Assembly: GCA_965243755.1 (NCBI GenBank) | Contig: CBDEVW010000003.1 | Location: 744,001 to 808,000 of the forward strand | Direction: 5' to 3' | Length of the DNA: 64,000 bases | Source of the DNA: JANSWY01 sp965243755 | GTDB taxonomy: Bacteria > Bacteroidota > Bacteroidia > Cytophagales > Cyclobacteriaceae | In this document: positions 36,370-45,983 of the stretch, one piece after another | How the letters are laid out: every line of letters begins with the position of its first letter | Numbering within the stretch: the stretch's first letter is position 1 | Position numbers and translations under genes: made by a program | Notes under the pieces: generated by a model | Databases searched by the model: none | The model's input: only the letters and a program-made list of their open reading frames with translations | Told to the model about the DNA's origin: nothing

Positions 36370-37677
36370 TTATTTTAGCCAATCAGGCTTTGTAGTTGTG
36401 ATGTTTGCCCCCAGGTCATTGAGGAGATTATATAATCCAAAATATGTGCGATTGATATACAATGCATGCTTTGAACCTCTAGCCTGACTGGATTTTCGTA
36501 ACTCTTTCATTCCTGAAAGCCTTTCTCCCATCTGAAAAATTTCATTAAAATATGCATCATCGGCAAAGTCAAAGGAGTCAGAATGAAAAGGTCTTCCTAA
36601 TAATTCAATCATCTCTTTAAACACCCTGATATACAAACTCTTTTCTGCCTCAGAATCGGTTTCATATATAATTTTTAGCGCATAAAATGCCTCTTCCAAC
36701 ATTTGCTCATCTTGCACAATATTTTTACTTATCAATTGAAAGTATCCCTTGTAAAAATCTTCTGGAATCTCTTTCACACATCCGAAATCTATGATTCCCA
36801 ATTTCCCATCTTGCTGCATTAGAAAATTACCAGGATGTGGGTCTGCATGCACCTGCTTCAGGTTGTGTACCTGATGATGATAGAAATCCCAAAGTGCCTG
36901 ACCGATCTTATCCCTGATTTCCCGAGATGGATTGGTTCCTAAAAACTCTTTAAGGTGCTGACCTTCAATCCAATCCATTGTGATAATCTTATCTCCCGAA
37001 TACTTTGGGTAGTAATTGGGGAAGAATACACCCTCAATGTGCGCACATGCTTTTGAAATAGCCTCTGACCTCTGTAGTTCAAGATTGTAATCAGTTTCTT
37101 CCAGTAATTTAGATTCTACCTCCTCCATGTACTGGTCCAGTTCATGCTCATTAAGGTTAAACAAACGTAGAGCAAAGGGCTTCACCAATTTCAAATCTGA
37201 AGCGACACTGTTACCAACGCCAGGGTACTGGATCTTAACTGCCAATTTTTTATCCCCTAAAGTTGCCTGATGAACCTGCCCAATGGAGGCTGCATTAATG
37301 GCATTTTTTGTGAATGAATCAAATAATTCTAAGGGTGATTTACCAAAATGCTCTCTGAATGTCTTCACTACCAGCGGAAATGACAAAGGTGGTGCACTGT
37401 ATTGTGCCATGGCAAACTGTTGCTGATAGGCATTGGGCAACAGGTTTTTGTCCATTGCCAGCATCTGTGCCACCTTAAGAGCACTTCCTTTCAACTCACT
37501 TAACGAGTCATAAATGTCATGCGCATTATTTTCATGCAGCTCATCTTTGGTAGTGGCGGGGTTTACCATTTTTTTGGTGTAATGCTTAATATAGTTACCA
37601 CCAATCCTTGCACCTGTTTTTACAAATTTGGCTGCCCGCTGAACTTTGGAAGTTGGAATACTGGTTTGCTCTTTCAT
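36370..37677 (-). CDS. AarF/UbiB/ABC1-family atypical kinase
   Basis: A 435-residue protein-kinase-like ATPase. It has the KxGQ-type helix (LKGSALKVAQML), the alanine-rich nucleotide loop (INAASIGQVHQA), the VKIQYPGV strand, a catalytic DPHPGNFL and the metal-binding DFG in IIDFGCVKE. The family supports quinone or lipid metabolism in many bacteria. No membrane segments are visible at the C-terminus, unlike UbiB. Its start overlaps the stop of the TetR-like gene by 4 bases, a tightly coupled pair seen in other Bacteroidota. Confidence 0.92.
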   Translation of the reverse strand: MKEQTSIPTSKVQRAAKFVKTGARIGGNYIKHYTKKMVNPATTKDELHENNAHDIYDSLSELKGSALKVAQMLAMDKNLLPNAYQQQFAMAQYSAPPLSFPLVVKTFREHFGKSPLELFDSFTKNAINAASIGQVHQATLGDKKLAVKIQYPGVGNSVASDLKLVKPFALRLFNLNEHELDQYMEEVESKLLEETDYNLELQRSEAISKACAHIEGVFFPNYYPKYSGDKIITMDWIEGQHLKEFLGTNPSREIRDKIGQALWDFYHHQVHNLKQVHADPHPGNFLMQQDGKLGIIDFGCVKEIPEDFYKGYFQLISKNIVQDEQMLEEAFYALKIIYETDSEAEKSLYIRVFKEMIELLGRPFHSDSFDFADDAYFNEIFQMGERLSGMKELRKSSQARGSKHALYINRTYFGLYNLLNDLGANITTTKPDWLK

Positions 37678-38348
37678 TGCATTCTGTTTTGATACATAAA
37701 TTTTGCAAAATCCAGCATGGAATCGATGGCTCCCTTACCGATGAGGTCGAAAGACAAGTTGACCGTTTTTTCAATTGCTGCGTCGGTCTTTTCAAACTTT
37801 CGGCTGGTATCTTTTACCCAGAAGTGAATGAGGAATAACAGTTGCATCCAAAACAAATTGGCATATTGTTTCTCAATAATTGGTCTTTCGGCCACCTCGC
37901 TGGTGTCTTTACCTTCAAGCAATAAATTATTGATATAGCCGGAAAATGTTTCCTTTGATCTTTTTAAAAAGGAGGGCATTTTTAAGTTAAACTCATTTTT
38001 ATCTGCTTCAGCCAGAATGTAACTTCTGTTTTGCTTTAATTCTTCCAGGAAAGAATAATAGAAAGCCAGCAGCTTTTCTCGAACTGAATACTCCATGTAA
38101 ACTGGGTCCGATTCCATCATTTTGATTGTTTTAACCAGCATTTGATTCCATATCTCCGCTTCCAGATCTTCGAAAGAATTGAAAACATCATAGAAGTCAA
38201 CCTCTTTGATCTTTAGTTCTTTACAGAAAAGGAATATCGATGGAGGGGCTGATCCATGTGTAAGCTTATAGGTAAGGAATGCATCCAGAATTTTTTCTGT
38301 CACCCCTGTCTTCTGCGCATTTCTGCCTTTTTTAACGGTTTTTTCCAT
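37674..38348 (-). CDS. TetR-type regulator coupled to the AarF kinase
   Basis: A 224-residue protein starting at the ATG at 38348 (MEKTVKKGRNAQKTG). The N-terminal ~70 residues (TEKILDAFLTYKLTHGSAPP, then DFYDVFNSFEDLE) resemble a TetR helix-turn-helix whose recognition helix is less canonical than usual. The remainder is all helical. The overlap with the downstream kinase gene argues that the two act together. It could be a regulator or, given the weak HTH, a helical lipid-binding partner of the kinase similar to COQ9, which has a TetR fold; this second reading is inference. Confidence 0.78.
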   Translation of the reverse strand: MEKTVKKGRNAQKTGVTEKILDAFLTYKLTHGSAPPSIFLFCKELKIKEVDFYDVFNSFEDLEAEIWNQMLVKTIKMMESDPVYMEYSVREKLLAFYYSFLEELKQNRSYILAEADKNEFNLKMPSFLKRSKETFSGYINNLLLEGKDTSEVAERPIIEKQYANLFWMQLLFLIHFWVKDTSRKFEKTDAAIEKTVNLSFDLIGKGAIDSMLDFAKFMYQNRMQ

Positions 38349-38500
38349 GGTGTTAAGATGAATTACATGTTCGCTATCTCTTATAATTAATAAGTTATAA
38401 GGCACTGAAAGAGTTTGTTCATTTCCTTAATTTTTTTATAAATACCAGGAGGAATATTCAAGTCAAATCGTTTTATTACTGAATTCACGTACAATTAGTT

Positions 38501-38508
38501 TACTTTTG
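38501..38508 (+). promoter_or_regulatory. Candidate -7 element upstream of the TPR hybrid kinase
   Basis: TACTTTTG matches the Bacteroidota -7 consensus TAnnTTTG exactly, 65 bases before the start codon. No clear TTTG was found at the expected distance upstream, so this is a half match. Confidence 0.35.
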
Positions 38509-38572
38509 ACTTTAAATTAATTGCGGCATTCATTAGAAAAGTAAGATTTAGTTTAAATTGAACCCTTTGGTA

Positions 38573-41398
38573 ATGCCAGTTTACGTAACACATATTAGCC
38601 GACTTTTGTTAGTTGGGATGCTCGCTTTTGTTTTTCCCCTAGAAGCAAAAGATGCTAGAACATTCCAGGATGGTGATGTTTTGATTGCCAATTATTACAA
38701 CGATGTAGCCTGGGATTACAGAAATTCCTATCCCGATTCAACCATATACTATGCTAAGAAAGCCCTTGAACTTGCCAGGAACGACAAGAACCTTGTTGAA
38801 GAACTTCGTGCTTACAACATTTTAGGAATAGCAGAAAGAAACAAAGGAAACTACTCCAAAGCATTTGCTCATTATATGGATGTTCTCAAAGGATCTGAGG
38901 ATGTGCCTATTGCCAATCAGCAGCGAGGTTTCGGGCTGATCAATATCGGTAACCTTTATATCTACCAGGGCAACTATGATGATGCGCTTAGCTATTTCAA
39001 TCAGGCATTGCTTATGGCAGACTCAATTGGGGATTACAGGATGGAAGGCTATGTGTTCCTGAATATTGGCAGAACATACCGAAGCATGAGTAATTATGAT
39101 GACGCAGAAGAAGCTTTCGTAAAGTCATTAAGTATTCGTGATTCTCTGAATGATCTCTCAGGAATTATTACGCTTAAGGTGGAATTGGCTGAGCTGTATA
39201 GATTGCAGGGAAAAACGCAAAAATCACTTGAGTACTTCATTGCCTCTTTGGATGAGATTAATGAAATCAAGAATTACGGAGCACTATCTTACAGCTGGAA
39301 CAATATCAGCCAGATCTACAGAGAGATGGACAGTCTCAAATTAGCTGAGTTCTATGCCAAAAGTGCCCTGCAGGTTGCGGAAGACATACAGGCAAAATAC
39401 GATGTTCAAAAAGCAACGGAGAACCTCGCACAAATTTATCAGGCACAGGAAAAATATGAATTGGCGTTTGAACATCTCCAACGATCCAGCCAGGTAAAGG
39501 ATAGTATTTTCAATGAAGAGAATACCAGAGAAATGGAGCGGCTGATTGCCAAATACGAGGGAGAGAAAGTTGCTGCCGAAGCTGATTTCCTCAGGGAGCA
39601 GGCTGTGTTGAATGAAAAGATCATCAAAAGGCAGCAAGTGATTATTATACTTTCTGTTGTGGGTATTCTGCTTTTCGCGATCGTCTTCCTGGTGACATTG
39701 CGGGCATTCAGACTTAGAAATAAATTGAACAGCGAGATCATAGCTCAAAAGAATAAAATCGAGCATGACAAAGAGATCATAGAAAAGCAATCCAGGAAAC
39801 TGGAAGAGCTGGATGCTGCAAAGTCCCGATTTTTTGCCAACATTTCTCATGATCTTAGAAGTCCTCTTAGCCTAATACTTGGTAGCCTGGAAAATGTAAT
39901 GCAGGAGGAAAACAATTACCTCACCCCTACTTCCAAGGAGGACCTTGACATTGGATATAAAAACAGCAAACGGCTCTTATTCCTTGCCGATGAAATTAAT
40001 GAACTGACCAAACTGGAAGAAGGTAAGCTTCATGTCAATTATGAGGTAGTGAAAATCAACACGTATATGAAGTTGCTGGTAAGGATGTTTAGTTCTGCCG
40101 CTGAGTATAAGGGCATAACTCTTTCTTACGACAGCAAGGTCAGTGACGAAGAGGTTTTAAAAATCGATCCCGGACACTTTGAGAAGATCATTTATAACCT
40201 CGTATCCAATGCGATCAACCACACCAACAGGGACGGGAAAGTGACCATAGGTCTGGAGAAATCGAACGACCGGATCAATTTGTCCATCAGTGATACCGGA
40301 GAAGGTATTCCCGAAAAAAGCATCCCTCTGATATTTGACCGATATTATCAGAGCCCAAATAATAAGTACAAAGTCAGGGAAGGTCTCGGGATTGGACTGG
40401 CATTGGTGAAAGAGCTGGTGACACTGCATGACGCAGAAATTAACGTCACGAGTGAAATTGAGAAGGGAACAACATTTGAAATATCCTTCCCGGCATACCA
40501 TGCTGAGGAAGAGGGTATGATCCCTGAACACTCAGACTACCTCAAAGAGAAAAACAATCTATGGAGTGAGCTTATCCAGAAAAACGAATTCCAGGCTGGC
40601 AAGAAGAATATTACCATCAAGAAGCTTGAGGAAGACAAAGAATACACCCTTCTTCTGGTGGATGATCATCCTGAAGTAAGAGAATACATTAGAAATCTGG
40701 TCATAAGAGATTTTACTGTTTTAGAAGCAACCAATGGACAGGAAGCCCTGGATGTTCTGGAGACCGAACATGTCGATCTGGTGGTCACTGACCTGATGAT
40801 GCCATGGATGGATGGTTTCGAACTCCTGGAAAAAATGGGACAGGATTCAAGATTGAAAAAAATCCCTGCACTCGTTGTATCGGCCAGAACCAATGAGGAG
40901 GACAAACAAAAGGTACTTTTCCGTGGAATCAATGATATCCTTTACAAACCTTTTAACCGGGAAGAACTTATCCTTCGTATCAACAATATTCTTACCCACA
41001 AGTCGGACTGGGAAGGCGAAGGCACCAACAAAATGATTGTGGCCCAAACCGAAACCATTGACGACATTGAAAAAGGGATCATTGAAAAGCTGGAGTCAGT
41101 AATCATTGAAAACATCAACAATCCTCACCTGTCAGTGGCCCTTTTATCCGATACTATGGCAGCAAGTGAAAGAAAGGTCTATCGGATGATCAAGAAACTT
41201 ACAGGATTTACTCCACTGGAATACATCAAAGAGGTGAAGTGGAAGTATCTGGAGGTTTTAATCCGCGAAAAAAAGATCAAGAACCCCACAGAAGCCGCCA
41301 AGTCCATTGGACTCCAGAATGTAACTAAATTCAAGGCCCAATTTGAAAAGAAATTTGGAAAAAACATTGATCTGGTTCTTGACTATGGGCTGGAATAA
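38573..41398 (+). CDS. TPR hybrid histidine kinase with receiver and AraC-type output
   Basis: A 941-residue one-protein phosphorelay. After a signal anchor come periplasmic tetratricopeptide repeats (~50-310), a coiled coil and a membrane segment near residues 353-377. The HisKA domain follows with phospho-accepting His426 in ISHDLRSPLSL, then a HATPase (DTGEGIPEKS, GLGIGLAL), a receiver with Asp740 in VVTDLMMPWMDG, and a C-terminal AraC HTH (~840-941). It therefore combines sensing, signalling and DNA binding like the hybrid two-component regulators of Bacteroidota, but with a TPR sensor instead of a Reg_prop propeller. The start ATG at 38573 is preferred to the TTG at 38558. No obvious target operon is adjacent. 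Confidence 0.93.
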   Translation: MPVYVTHISRLLLVGMLAFVFPLEAKDARTFQDGDVLIANYYNDVAWDYRNSYPDSTIYYAKKALELARNDKNLVEELRAYNILGIAERNKGNYSKAFAHYMDVLKGSEDVPIANQQRGFGLINIGNLYIYQGNYDDALSYFNQALLMADSIGDYRMEGYVFLNIGRTYRSMSNYDDAEEAFVKSLSIRDSLNDLSGIITLKVELAELYRLQGKTQKSLEYFIASLDEINEIKNYGALSYSWNNISQIYREMDSLKLAEFYAKSALQVAEDIQAKYDVQKATENLAQIYQAQEKYELAFEHLQRSSQVKDSIFNEENTREMERLIAKYEGEKVAAEADFLREQAVLNEKIIKRQQVIIILSVVGILLFAIVFLVTLRAFRLRNKLNSEIIAQKNKIEHDKEIIEKQSRKLEELDAAKSRFFANISHDLRSPLSLILGSLENVMQEENNYLTPTSKEDLDIGYKNSKRLLFLADEINELTKLEEGKLHVNYEVVKINTYMKLLVRMFSSAAEYKGITLSYDSKVSDEEVLKIDPGHFEKIIYNLVSNAINHTNRDGKVTIGLEKSNDRINLSISDTGEGIPEKSIPLIFDRYYQSPNNKYKVREGLGIGLALVKELVTLHDAEINVTSEIEKGTTFEISFPAYHAEEEGMIPEHSDYLKEKNNLWSELIQKNEFQAGKKNITIKKLEEDKEYTLLLVDDHPEVREYIRNLVIRDFTVLEATNGQEALDVLETEHVDLVVTDLMMPWMDGFELLEKMGQDSRLKKIPALVVSARTNEEDKQKVLFRGINDILYKPFNREELILRINNILTHKSDWEGEGTNKMIVAQTETIDDIEKGIIEKLESVIIENINNPHLSVALLSDTMAASERKVYRMIKKLTGFTPLEYIKEVKWKYLEVLIREKKIKNPTEAAKSIGLQNVTKFKAQFEKKFGKNIDLVLDYGLE

Positions 41399-41469
41399 GA
41401 TTTTTTAGTAATTTCGATCCTACATTTTTTTGTCAGTATATTTTCAATATTAACCACTAAATTTTTGTA

Positions 41470-42180
41470 ATGGGAAGAGCATTTGAGTTCCGTAAGGCAC
41501 GAAAACTAAAAAGGTGGGGGCAGATGGCAAAAACCTTCACCCGAATTGGTAAAGACATTGTAATTGCAGTGAAAGAAGGTGGACCTGACCCTGAAACCAA
41601 CTCAAGGTTGAGGGCTGTAATGCAAAATGCCAAGGCAGCCAATATGCCGAAGGATAATGTAGAGCGGGCCATCAAACGTGCCGTATCCAAGGAGCAGAAT
41701 GATTACAAAGAAGTGGTGTATGAGGGGTATGGACCTCACGGTATAGCTGTAGTGGTAGAATGTGCTACTGACAACCCCACCAGAACTGTTGCAGCGGTGA
41801 GAAGCTACTTTACCAGGGCAGGTGGATCATTAGGAACAACAGGTTCCCTTGACTTTCTGTTTGAAAGAAAATGTATTTTCAAAGTCAAAATGAAAGACGG
41901 TCTGGATTTGGAGGAGCTGGAACTTGAATTGATTGATTTTGGTGCAGATGATATTGGTCAGGATGGAGAGGAGATCATCATTTATGGTGAGTTTGAATCC
42001 TTTGGAGCAATACAAAAGTACCTCGAAGAAAATGACTTTGAGATTGTAAGCTCGGAATTTGAACGCATTCCAATGGATACCAAAGAACTGGACCCGGAAG
42101 CTGAGGCAGAAATTGAAAAGATGCTGGCAAAGTTTGATGATGATGATGATGTGCAAAATGTTTTTCATAACATGAAATGA
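41470..42180 (+). CDS. yebC: YebC/PmpR-family protein
   Basis: A 236-residue protein with the family N-terminus MGRAFEFRKARKLKRWGQMA, the ARINMPKDN-equivalent block KAANMPKDNVERAIKR, and the three-domain layout of TACO1/YebC proteins. These were annotated as transcription regulators; recent work on the family supports a role in translation of difficult peptides. The C-terminus ends FHNMK. Its last codons, ATG AAA TGA, coincide with the left junction of repeat copy B. A second ATGAAATAA at 42298 on the far side looks like the original gene end. Confidence 0.95.
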   Translation: MGRAFEFRKARKLKRWGQMAKTFTRIGKDIVIAVKEGGPDPETNSRLRAVMQNAKAANMPKDNVERAIKRAVSKEQNDYKEVVYEGYGPHGIAVVVECATDNPTRTVAAVRSYFTRAGGSLGTTGSLDFLFERKCIFKVKMKDGLDLEELELELIDFGADDIGQDGEEIIIYGEFESFGAIQKYLEENDFEIVSSEFERIPMDTKELDPEAEAEIEKMLAKFDDDDDVQNVFHNMK

Positions 42181-42303
42181 GCCGTATCTAGCGAACGCTA
42201 ACCGGTTATGAATATAGAGGCTAAAAAGACATAACTGGTTGATATTTTGGATTGATGCGAATTCCATGTGACCATTAAAAATCAAAATTACATACACATG
42301 AAA
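42172..42303 (+). repeat. ATGAAA-flanked dispersed element, copy B
   Basis: A 126-bp unit between direct repeats ACATGAAAT (42170-42178 and 42296-42304; 13 of 14 bases match when extended to AGCC). It shares GCGAATTCCA and TGTGACCATT with copy C, and GGTTGAT and AAATCAAAATTACA with copy A. The left repeat overlaps the last two sense codons of yebC and supplies a TGA stop. The right repeat is an orphan ATG AAA TAA. Excision would restore yebC ending in MK-stop. It contains an 11-bp near-perfect hairpin, AACCGGTTATG (42200-42210) with CATAACTGGTT (42230-42240), not conserved in the other copies. Confidence 0.78.
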
Positions 42304-42448
42304 TAAGCCTACTTTTCCAAAGATTAATCACATACTTTAGCTGAATTATCAAAATTATCCATTAATTTTCTGGACGAAGTATACTGTGCTTCAACAAATT
42401 ACCTAAACCTAAGGGAAGTTCGTCTTCCATCCGGTCTAATTTATTTAC

Positions 42449-45391
42449 ATGAGCACCAAACCAGCGAAGGATAAATTTTTGAGTGAGGAACTTATTGTTG
42501 ATCACACCAATGACAACAGGTTTAATGATATCGTTAAACTTGCTTGCCATCTTTGCGAAACACCCATCGCCGGAATCAGCTTCAAATCAGATGATGGCTT
42601 TGTCTTGCAATCGAAAATAGGCATTGAATTAACCCGTGTGTCCAATCAGGATTCTTTTTGGAATTTCAACCGACAGGAGATCACATTTGAAGTTCCGGAC
42701 ACCCTTAAGGATCCAAGATTCAGAAAGAATAACCTGGTTATCGCTGGCCCTAAAATCCGCTATTACTGTGGAGCTGCATTGCGCAACATTCATGATGAGG
42801 TGATTGGGGTTTTATATGTCATAGATAAGAAGCCCAAAAAATTAAGTTTTGAGAAAATAGACCTTCTCGAGTCACTCGCCAGGCAGGTAGAACTGCTCCT
42901 CAACTCCAGAAACCGCGTGCAGGAACTGGAAGCCACCACACGAAAGCTAACAGAAGCACAGCACAAGATCAAACAAAATGAAATCTACTATCAGTCTATT
43001 CTGGATAGTGCCGGGGACATGCTTTATGAACTGGATGAAACAGGAAAGTTCATCTATGTTAATAAACTGTTGGAGCAAACTACCGGCTACAGCAAGGAGC
43101 AGCTCTACGACATGTATTACTGGCAACTTGTAAAGAAATCGTGGGTCAAGGAGCTGGTAAGTTTTTACATGACACAAATGAGTAATCAGGATGAATACTC
43201 ATACAATGAATTTCCAATTGTCAATCATTATAATGAGTCATTGTGGATAGGGCTGAAAGTAAGGATGCTTTTTGAAGGATCGAAAGTGAAAAAAGTAATC
43301 GCCATTGCCCGTGACATCACCAAACAAAAACATGTAGATCAACGACTGGAGAAATACAGAAACGGGCTCAGGTTACTCAATGAAATTGCATCTAATATAA
43401 ATTTCAGTGTTGAAGAACAGATCAATATGGCGCTCGAGGTTGGCAGAAACTATCTGGGGCTTCATGTTGGAGTAATTGGGTCAGTAACCGAGGATACCTA
43501 TACAATCAAGTATTCTAAGATAGACTACAAAGAAAATGAAATCACATTAGCCCCATCTTACCCGATAGATGAGGTATTTAGTAATATTACATTTTATCAG
43601 GATAACGTAGTTGCGATTCATAACATAGCACGGTCCAGGTTTCAGGATCATCCCTGCTATAAGAGTCTGAAAATTGGGGCATACGTAGGTACCCCCTACT
43701 ACATTAAAGGCATTAAAAGAGGAACTATCAGCTTTTTTTCTCTCAAACCACGGGCTCCATTTGACGAAAATGAACTTGATTTTGTGCAGATGCTCTCCAG
43801 ATGGGTTGGGTTCACGCTGGAGCATGAAAAAAATAAAAACCTGCTGCTTTCTGAACAGGATATGCTAAGGGCATTTGCTTCATTTTCGCCTGCCGCTATC
43901 GCAATGTTCAACACTAAAATGGAATATATAGCCGCTACGGCAAAATGGTATACAGAAAATGATTTGGTAGGTAAACAAATCCTGGGTAAAAATCATTACG
44001 AAATATCTCCGGGTGTTAAGGAAGAGTGGAAACCAATTCATCAGAGGGCATTGCAAGGTGAAGTCATCAGTAGTGAGGAAGATTCATATCTGGATAGCAA
44101 AGGGCAAATCAGGTACCTGAAATGGGAAGTACGCCCCTGGTATAATTCTGAAAATAAGATAGGAGGTATCATTTTATTTACGGAGGACATCACCGTAAAA
44201 AAAATGCAGGAACTGGAATTGAAAAAAGCCAAAGAAGATGCCGAGAAAGCATCGCAGGGTAAAGATCAATTCTTGTCTACCATGAGCCATGAAATCAGAA
44301 CTCCCCTGAATGCGGTAATCGGAGCAAGTCATTTGTTGCTACAGGAAAACCCACGGAAGGACCAGCAACAAAATCTTGAATTGTTGAAAAACAGTGGTGA
44401 ACATTTACTGGCGCTGGTCAACGACATCCTTGACTTTAGTAAAATAGAAGAAGGAAAACTAAAACTGGAAAGCGTACCATTCAATCTTGAAAAGTTATTG
44501 GATAGTATCCGGTTTTCGATGCAATATGCTGCTGATGACAAAAACATCTCCCTAATCTGGGATGTGAGCAAAGAATTACCCCAAACACTCATTGGTGATC
44601 CCACAAGGTTGAATCAGATCCTTATTAATCTAATAAGCAATGCGATTAAATTCACTGAAAAAGGGTTTGTAAAGCTCGGGATAGAAAAACTTACCAGCTC
44701 GGAAAAAGAAGCTACCATCTATTTTGAAGTAAGCGATTCAGGCATTGGCATAACGAAAAAACAACAAAAAACAATCTTTGAGACTTTCACCCAAGCAGAT
44801 GCCGACACCACAAGAAAATATGGTGGGTCTGGATTGGGCCTGACCATTACGAGGAAATTACTAGAGATGATGGGATCCAGGATACAGTTGGAAAGTGTAG
44901 TTAATGAAGGTTCGAAGTTCCACTTTACCATAACTTTCGAGTACAGTGATGAGCAAATTGCTCCTGTTCAAAAAGGCACTGATGAAAATGTATTAGAAAA
45001 CATTCCAAACAAAAACATACTACTGGTAGAAGACCATGAAGTAAACCGAATTCTGGCTACAAAGTTTCTCACCAAGTGGGGCCTTACTGTTGATACCGCA
45101 GAGAATGGTTTAATATGTCTGGAGAAAATAAGGTCCAAAAAATATGCATTGGTATTGATGGATCTGCAGATGCCTGAGATGGATGGTTATGAAGCTACCT
45201 CCAGAATTCGGTCTGAAAATGACCCATATTTCAAGGAATTGCCCATACTGGCCTTGACTGCCGCAGCAATTGTGGAAGCCAAAAGAAAAGTGAGCGAGGT
45301 AGGCATGAATGATTTTGTCACTAAACCCTTTAACCCTACAGAGTTTAAACAGAAGCTGATCAAATACCTTGCTGCATTAGCCACCAGATAG
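42449..45391 (+). CDS. GAF/PAS hybrid histidine kinase with receiver domain
   Basis: A 980-residue soluble hybrid kinase with no membrane segment. In order it has an N-terminal GAF domain (~20-150, with CHLCETPIAGISF), a PAS domain (~180-295, AGDMLYELDETG), a second GAF (~305-460), and a second PAS (~470-590). HisKA follows with His614 in TMSHEIRTPLNAV, then HATPase (DSGIGITKKQ, GGSGLGLTI), and a receiver with Asp905 in VLMDLQMPEMDG. It lacks an output domain, so it probably passes phosphate to another regulator or an Hpt protein, not present here. Its end overlaps the opposing gene by 15 bases. Confidence 0.94.
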   Translation: MSTKPAKDKFLSEELIVDHTNDNRFNDIVKLACHLCETPIAGISFKSDDGFVLQSKIGIELTRVSNQDSFWNFNRQEITFEVPDTLKDPRFRKNNLVIAGPKIRYYCGAALRNIHDEVIGVLYVIDKKPKKLSFEKIDLLESLARQVELLLNSRNRVQELEATTRKLTEAQHKIKQNEIYYQSILDSAGDMLYELDETGKFIYVNKLLEQTTGYSKEQLYDMYYWQLVKKSWVKELVSFYMTQMSNQDEYSYNEFPIVNHYNESLWIGLKVRMLFEGSKVKKVIAIARDITKQKHVDQRLEKYRNGLRLLNEIASNINFSVEEQINMALEVGRNYLGLHVGVIGSVTEDTYTIKYSKIDYKENEITLAPSYPIDEVFSNITFYQDNVVAIHNIARSRFQDHPCYKSLKIGAYVGTPYYIKGIKRGTISFFSLKPRAPFDENELDFVQMLSRWVGFTLEHEKNKNLLLSEQDMLRAFASFSPAAIAMFNTKMEYIAATAKWYTENDLVGKQILGKNHYEISPGVKEEWKPIHQRALQGEVISSEEDSYLDSKGQIRYLKWEVRPWYNSENKIGGIILFTEDITVKKMQELELKKAKEDAEKASQGKDQFLSTMSHEIRTPLNAVIGASHLLLQENPRKDQQQNLELLKNSGEHLLALVNDILDFSKIEEGKLKLESVPFNLEKLLDSIRFSMQYAADDKNISLIWDVSKELPQTLIGDPTRLNQILINLISNAIKFTEKGFVKLGIEKLTSSEKEATIYFEVSDSGIGITKKQQKTIFETFTQADADTTRKYGGSGLGLTITRKLLEMMGSRIQLESVVNEGSKFHFTITFEYSDEQIAPVQKGTDENVLENIPNKNILLVEDHEVNRILATKFLTKWGLTVDTAENGLICLEKIRSKKYALVLMDLQMPEMDGYEATSRIRSENDPYFKELPILALTAAAIVEAKRKVSEVGMNDFVTKPFNPTEFKQKLIKYLAALATR

Positions 45392-45910
45392 CGTCTTCTT
45401 TCTTCGAAACGCTACGCCAATAGGAATATGAACCTGCAAGGAACCCATTAATGTATTTTTTAGTATCGTAGAATTATCCATAACCAGGTAGTTGTATCCC
45501 ACTCTAAGGGTAGCCAGATACATAAAGTCCACCCCTATATATGGTTCTACTCCCCAGCTGACCTTACTGGAATCAGATGGCAAATTGATGTTATTTGAAA
45601 TGCCAAAATTCAACAAAAATAACTTACGTACATCTTTCCAGGGAATGTATATCGCATTGACAACATTGGCAGCATAATTATCTGCAGAAATGCCGATGGT
45701 CAGTTCTGGTCGATAATCCCAGTCGGTATCTAAAATGGAGAAAGCCTGACTGTATCCTACATCAAAATAGCTCAGGTCTCTGTATTTATACCCTAAAGTA
45801 ATAGCAGATGTACTGTTTCTGTTTTCAGTTGATTTCCAGTAGCTGTACTGTGCCACAAGTGTCTGCGAAGAGAATATTAACAGGAGGACTGAGGTGAGTA
45901 GTTTTTGCAT
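45377..45910 (-). CDS. Secreted beta-barrel-like protein of unknown function
   Basis: A 177-residue protein with a signal peptide ending SQTLVAQ (~residue 21). The mature part alternates hydrophobic and polar residues in strands separated by turns (AITLGYKYRDLSYFDVGYSQ, RVGYNYLVMDN). This suggests a small outer-membrane barrel of about eight strands. No family recognised. The terminal GG follows a basic RRKK. It overlaps the kinase gene by 15 bases at its 3' end. Confidence 0.75.
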   Translation of the reverse strand: MQKLLTSVLLLIFSSQTLVAQYSYWKSTENRNSTSAITLGYKYRDLSYFDVGYSQAFSILDTDWDYRPELTIGISADNYAANVVNAIYIPWKDVRKLFLLNFGISNNINLPSDSSKVSWGVEPYIGVDFMYLATLRVGYNYLVMDNSTILKNTLMGSLQVHIPIGVAFRRKKTLSGG

Positions 45911-45956
45911 GTTGTCATATTAGGAAACCTAAGATAGAAAAAGATGACAAAAAGGA

Positions 45957-45983
45957 AAAACCAACTCAATGAGCTGGTTTTTT
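45957..45983. terminator. Weak bidirectional hairpin
   Basis: CCAACTC and GAGCTGG form a 7-bp stem (one internal mismatch on plus, T-G on minus) with a T run on both outer sides. It lies about 50 bases upstream of the 45910 start. Confidence 0.4.

Noticed and set aside
42172..42303. Copies A-C as a conserved structured RNA leader or riboswitch
   Set aside because: The 11-bp hairpin in copy B and the 7-bp stem in copy C fall in different places and are not conserved. Copy B has no downstream gene.
42281..42309. ATG AAA TAA at 42298 as the start of a decayed gene
   Set aside because: No coding sequence follows. It is better explained as the displaced original end of yebC.
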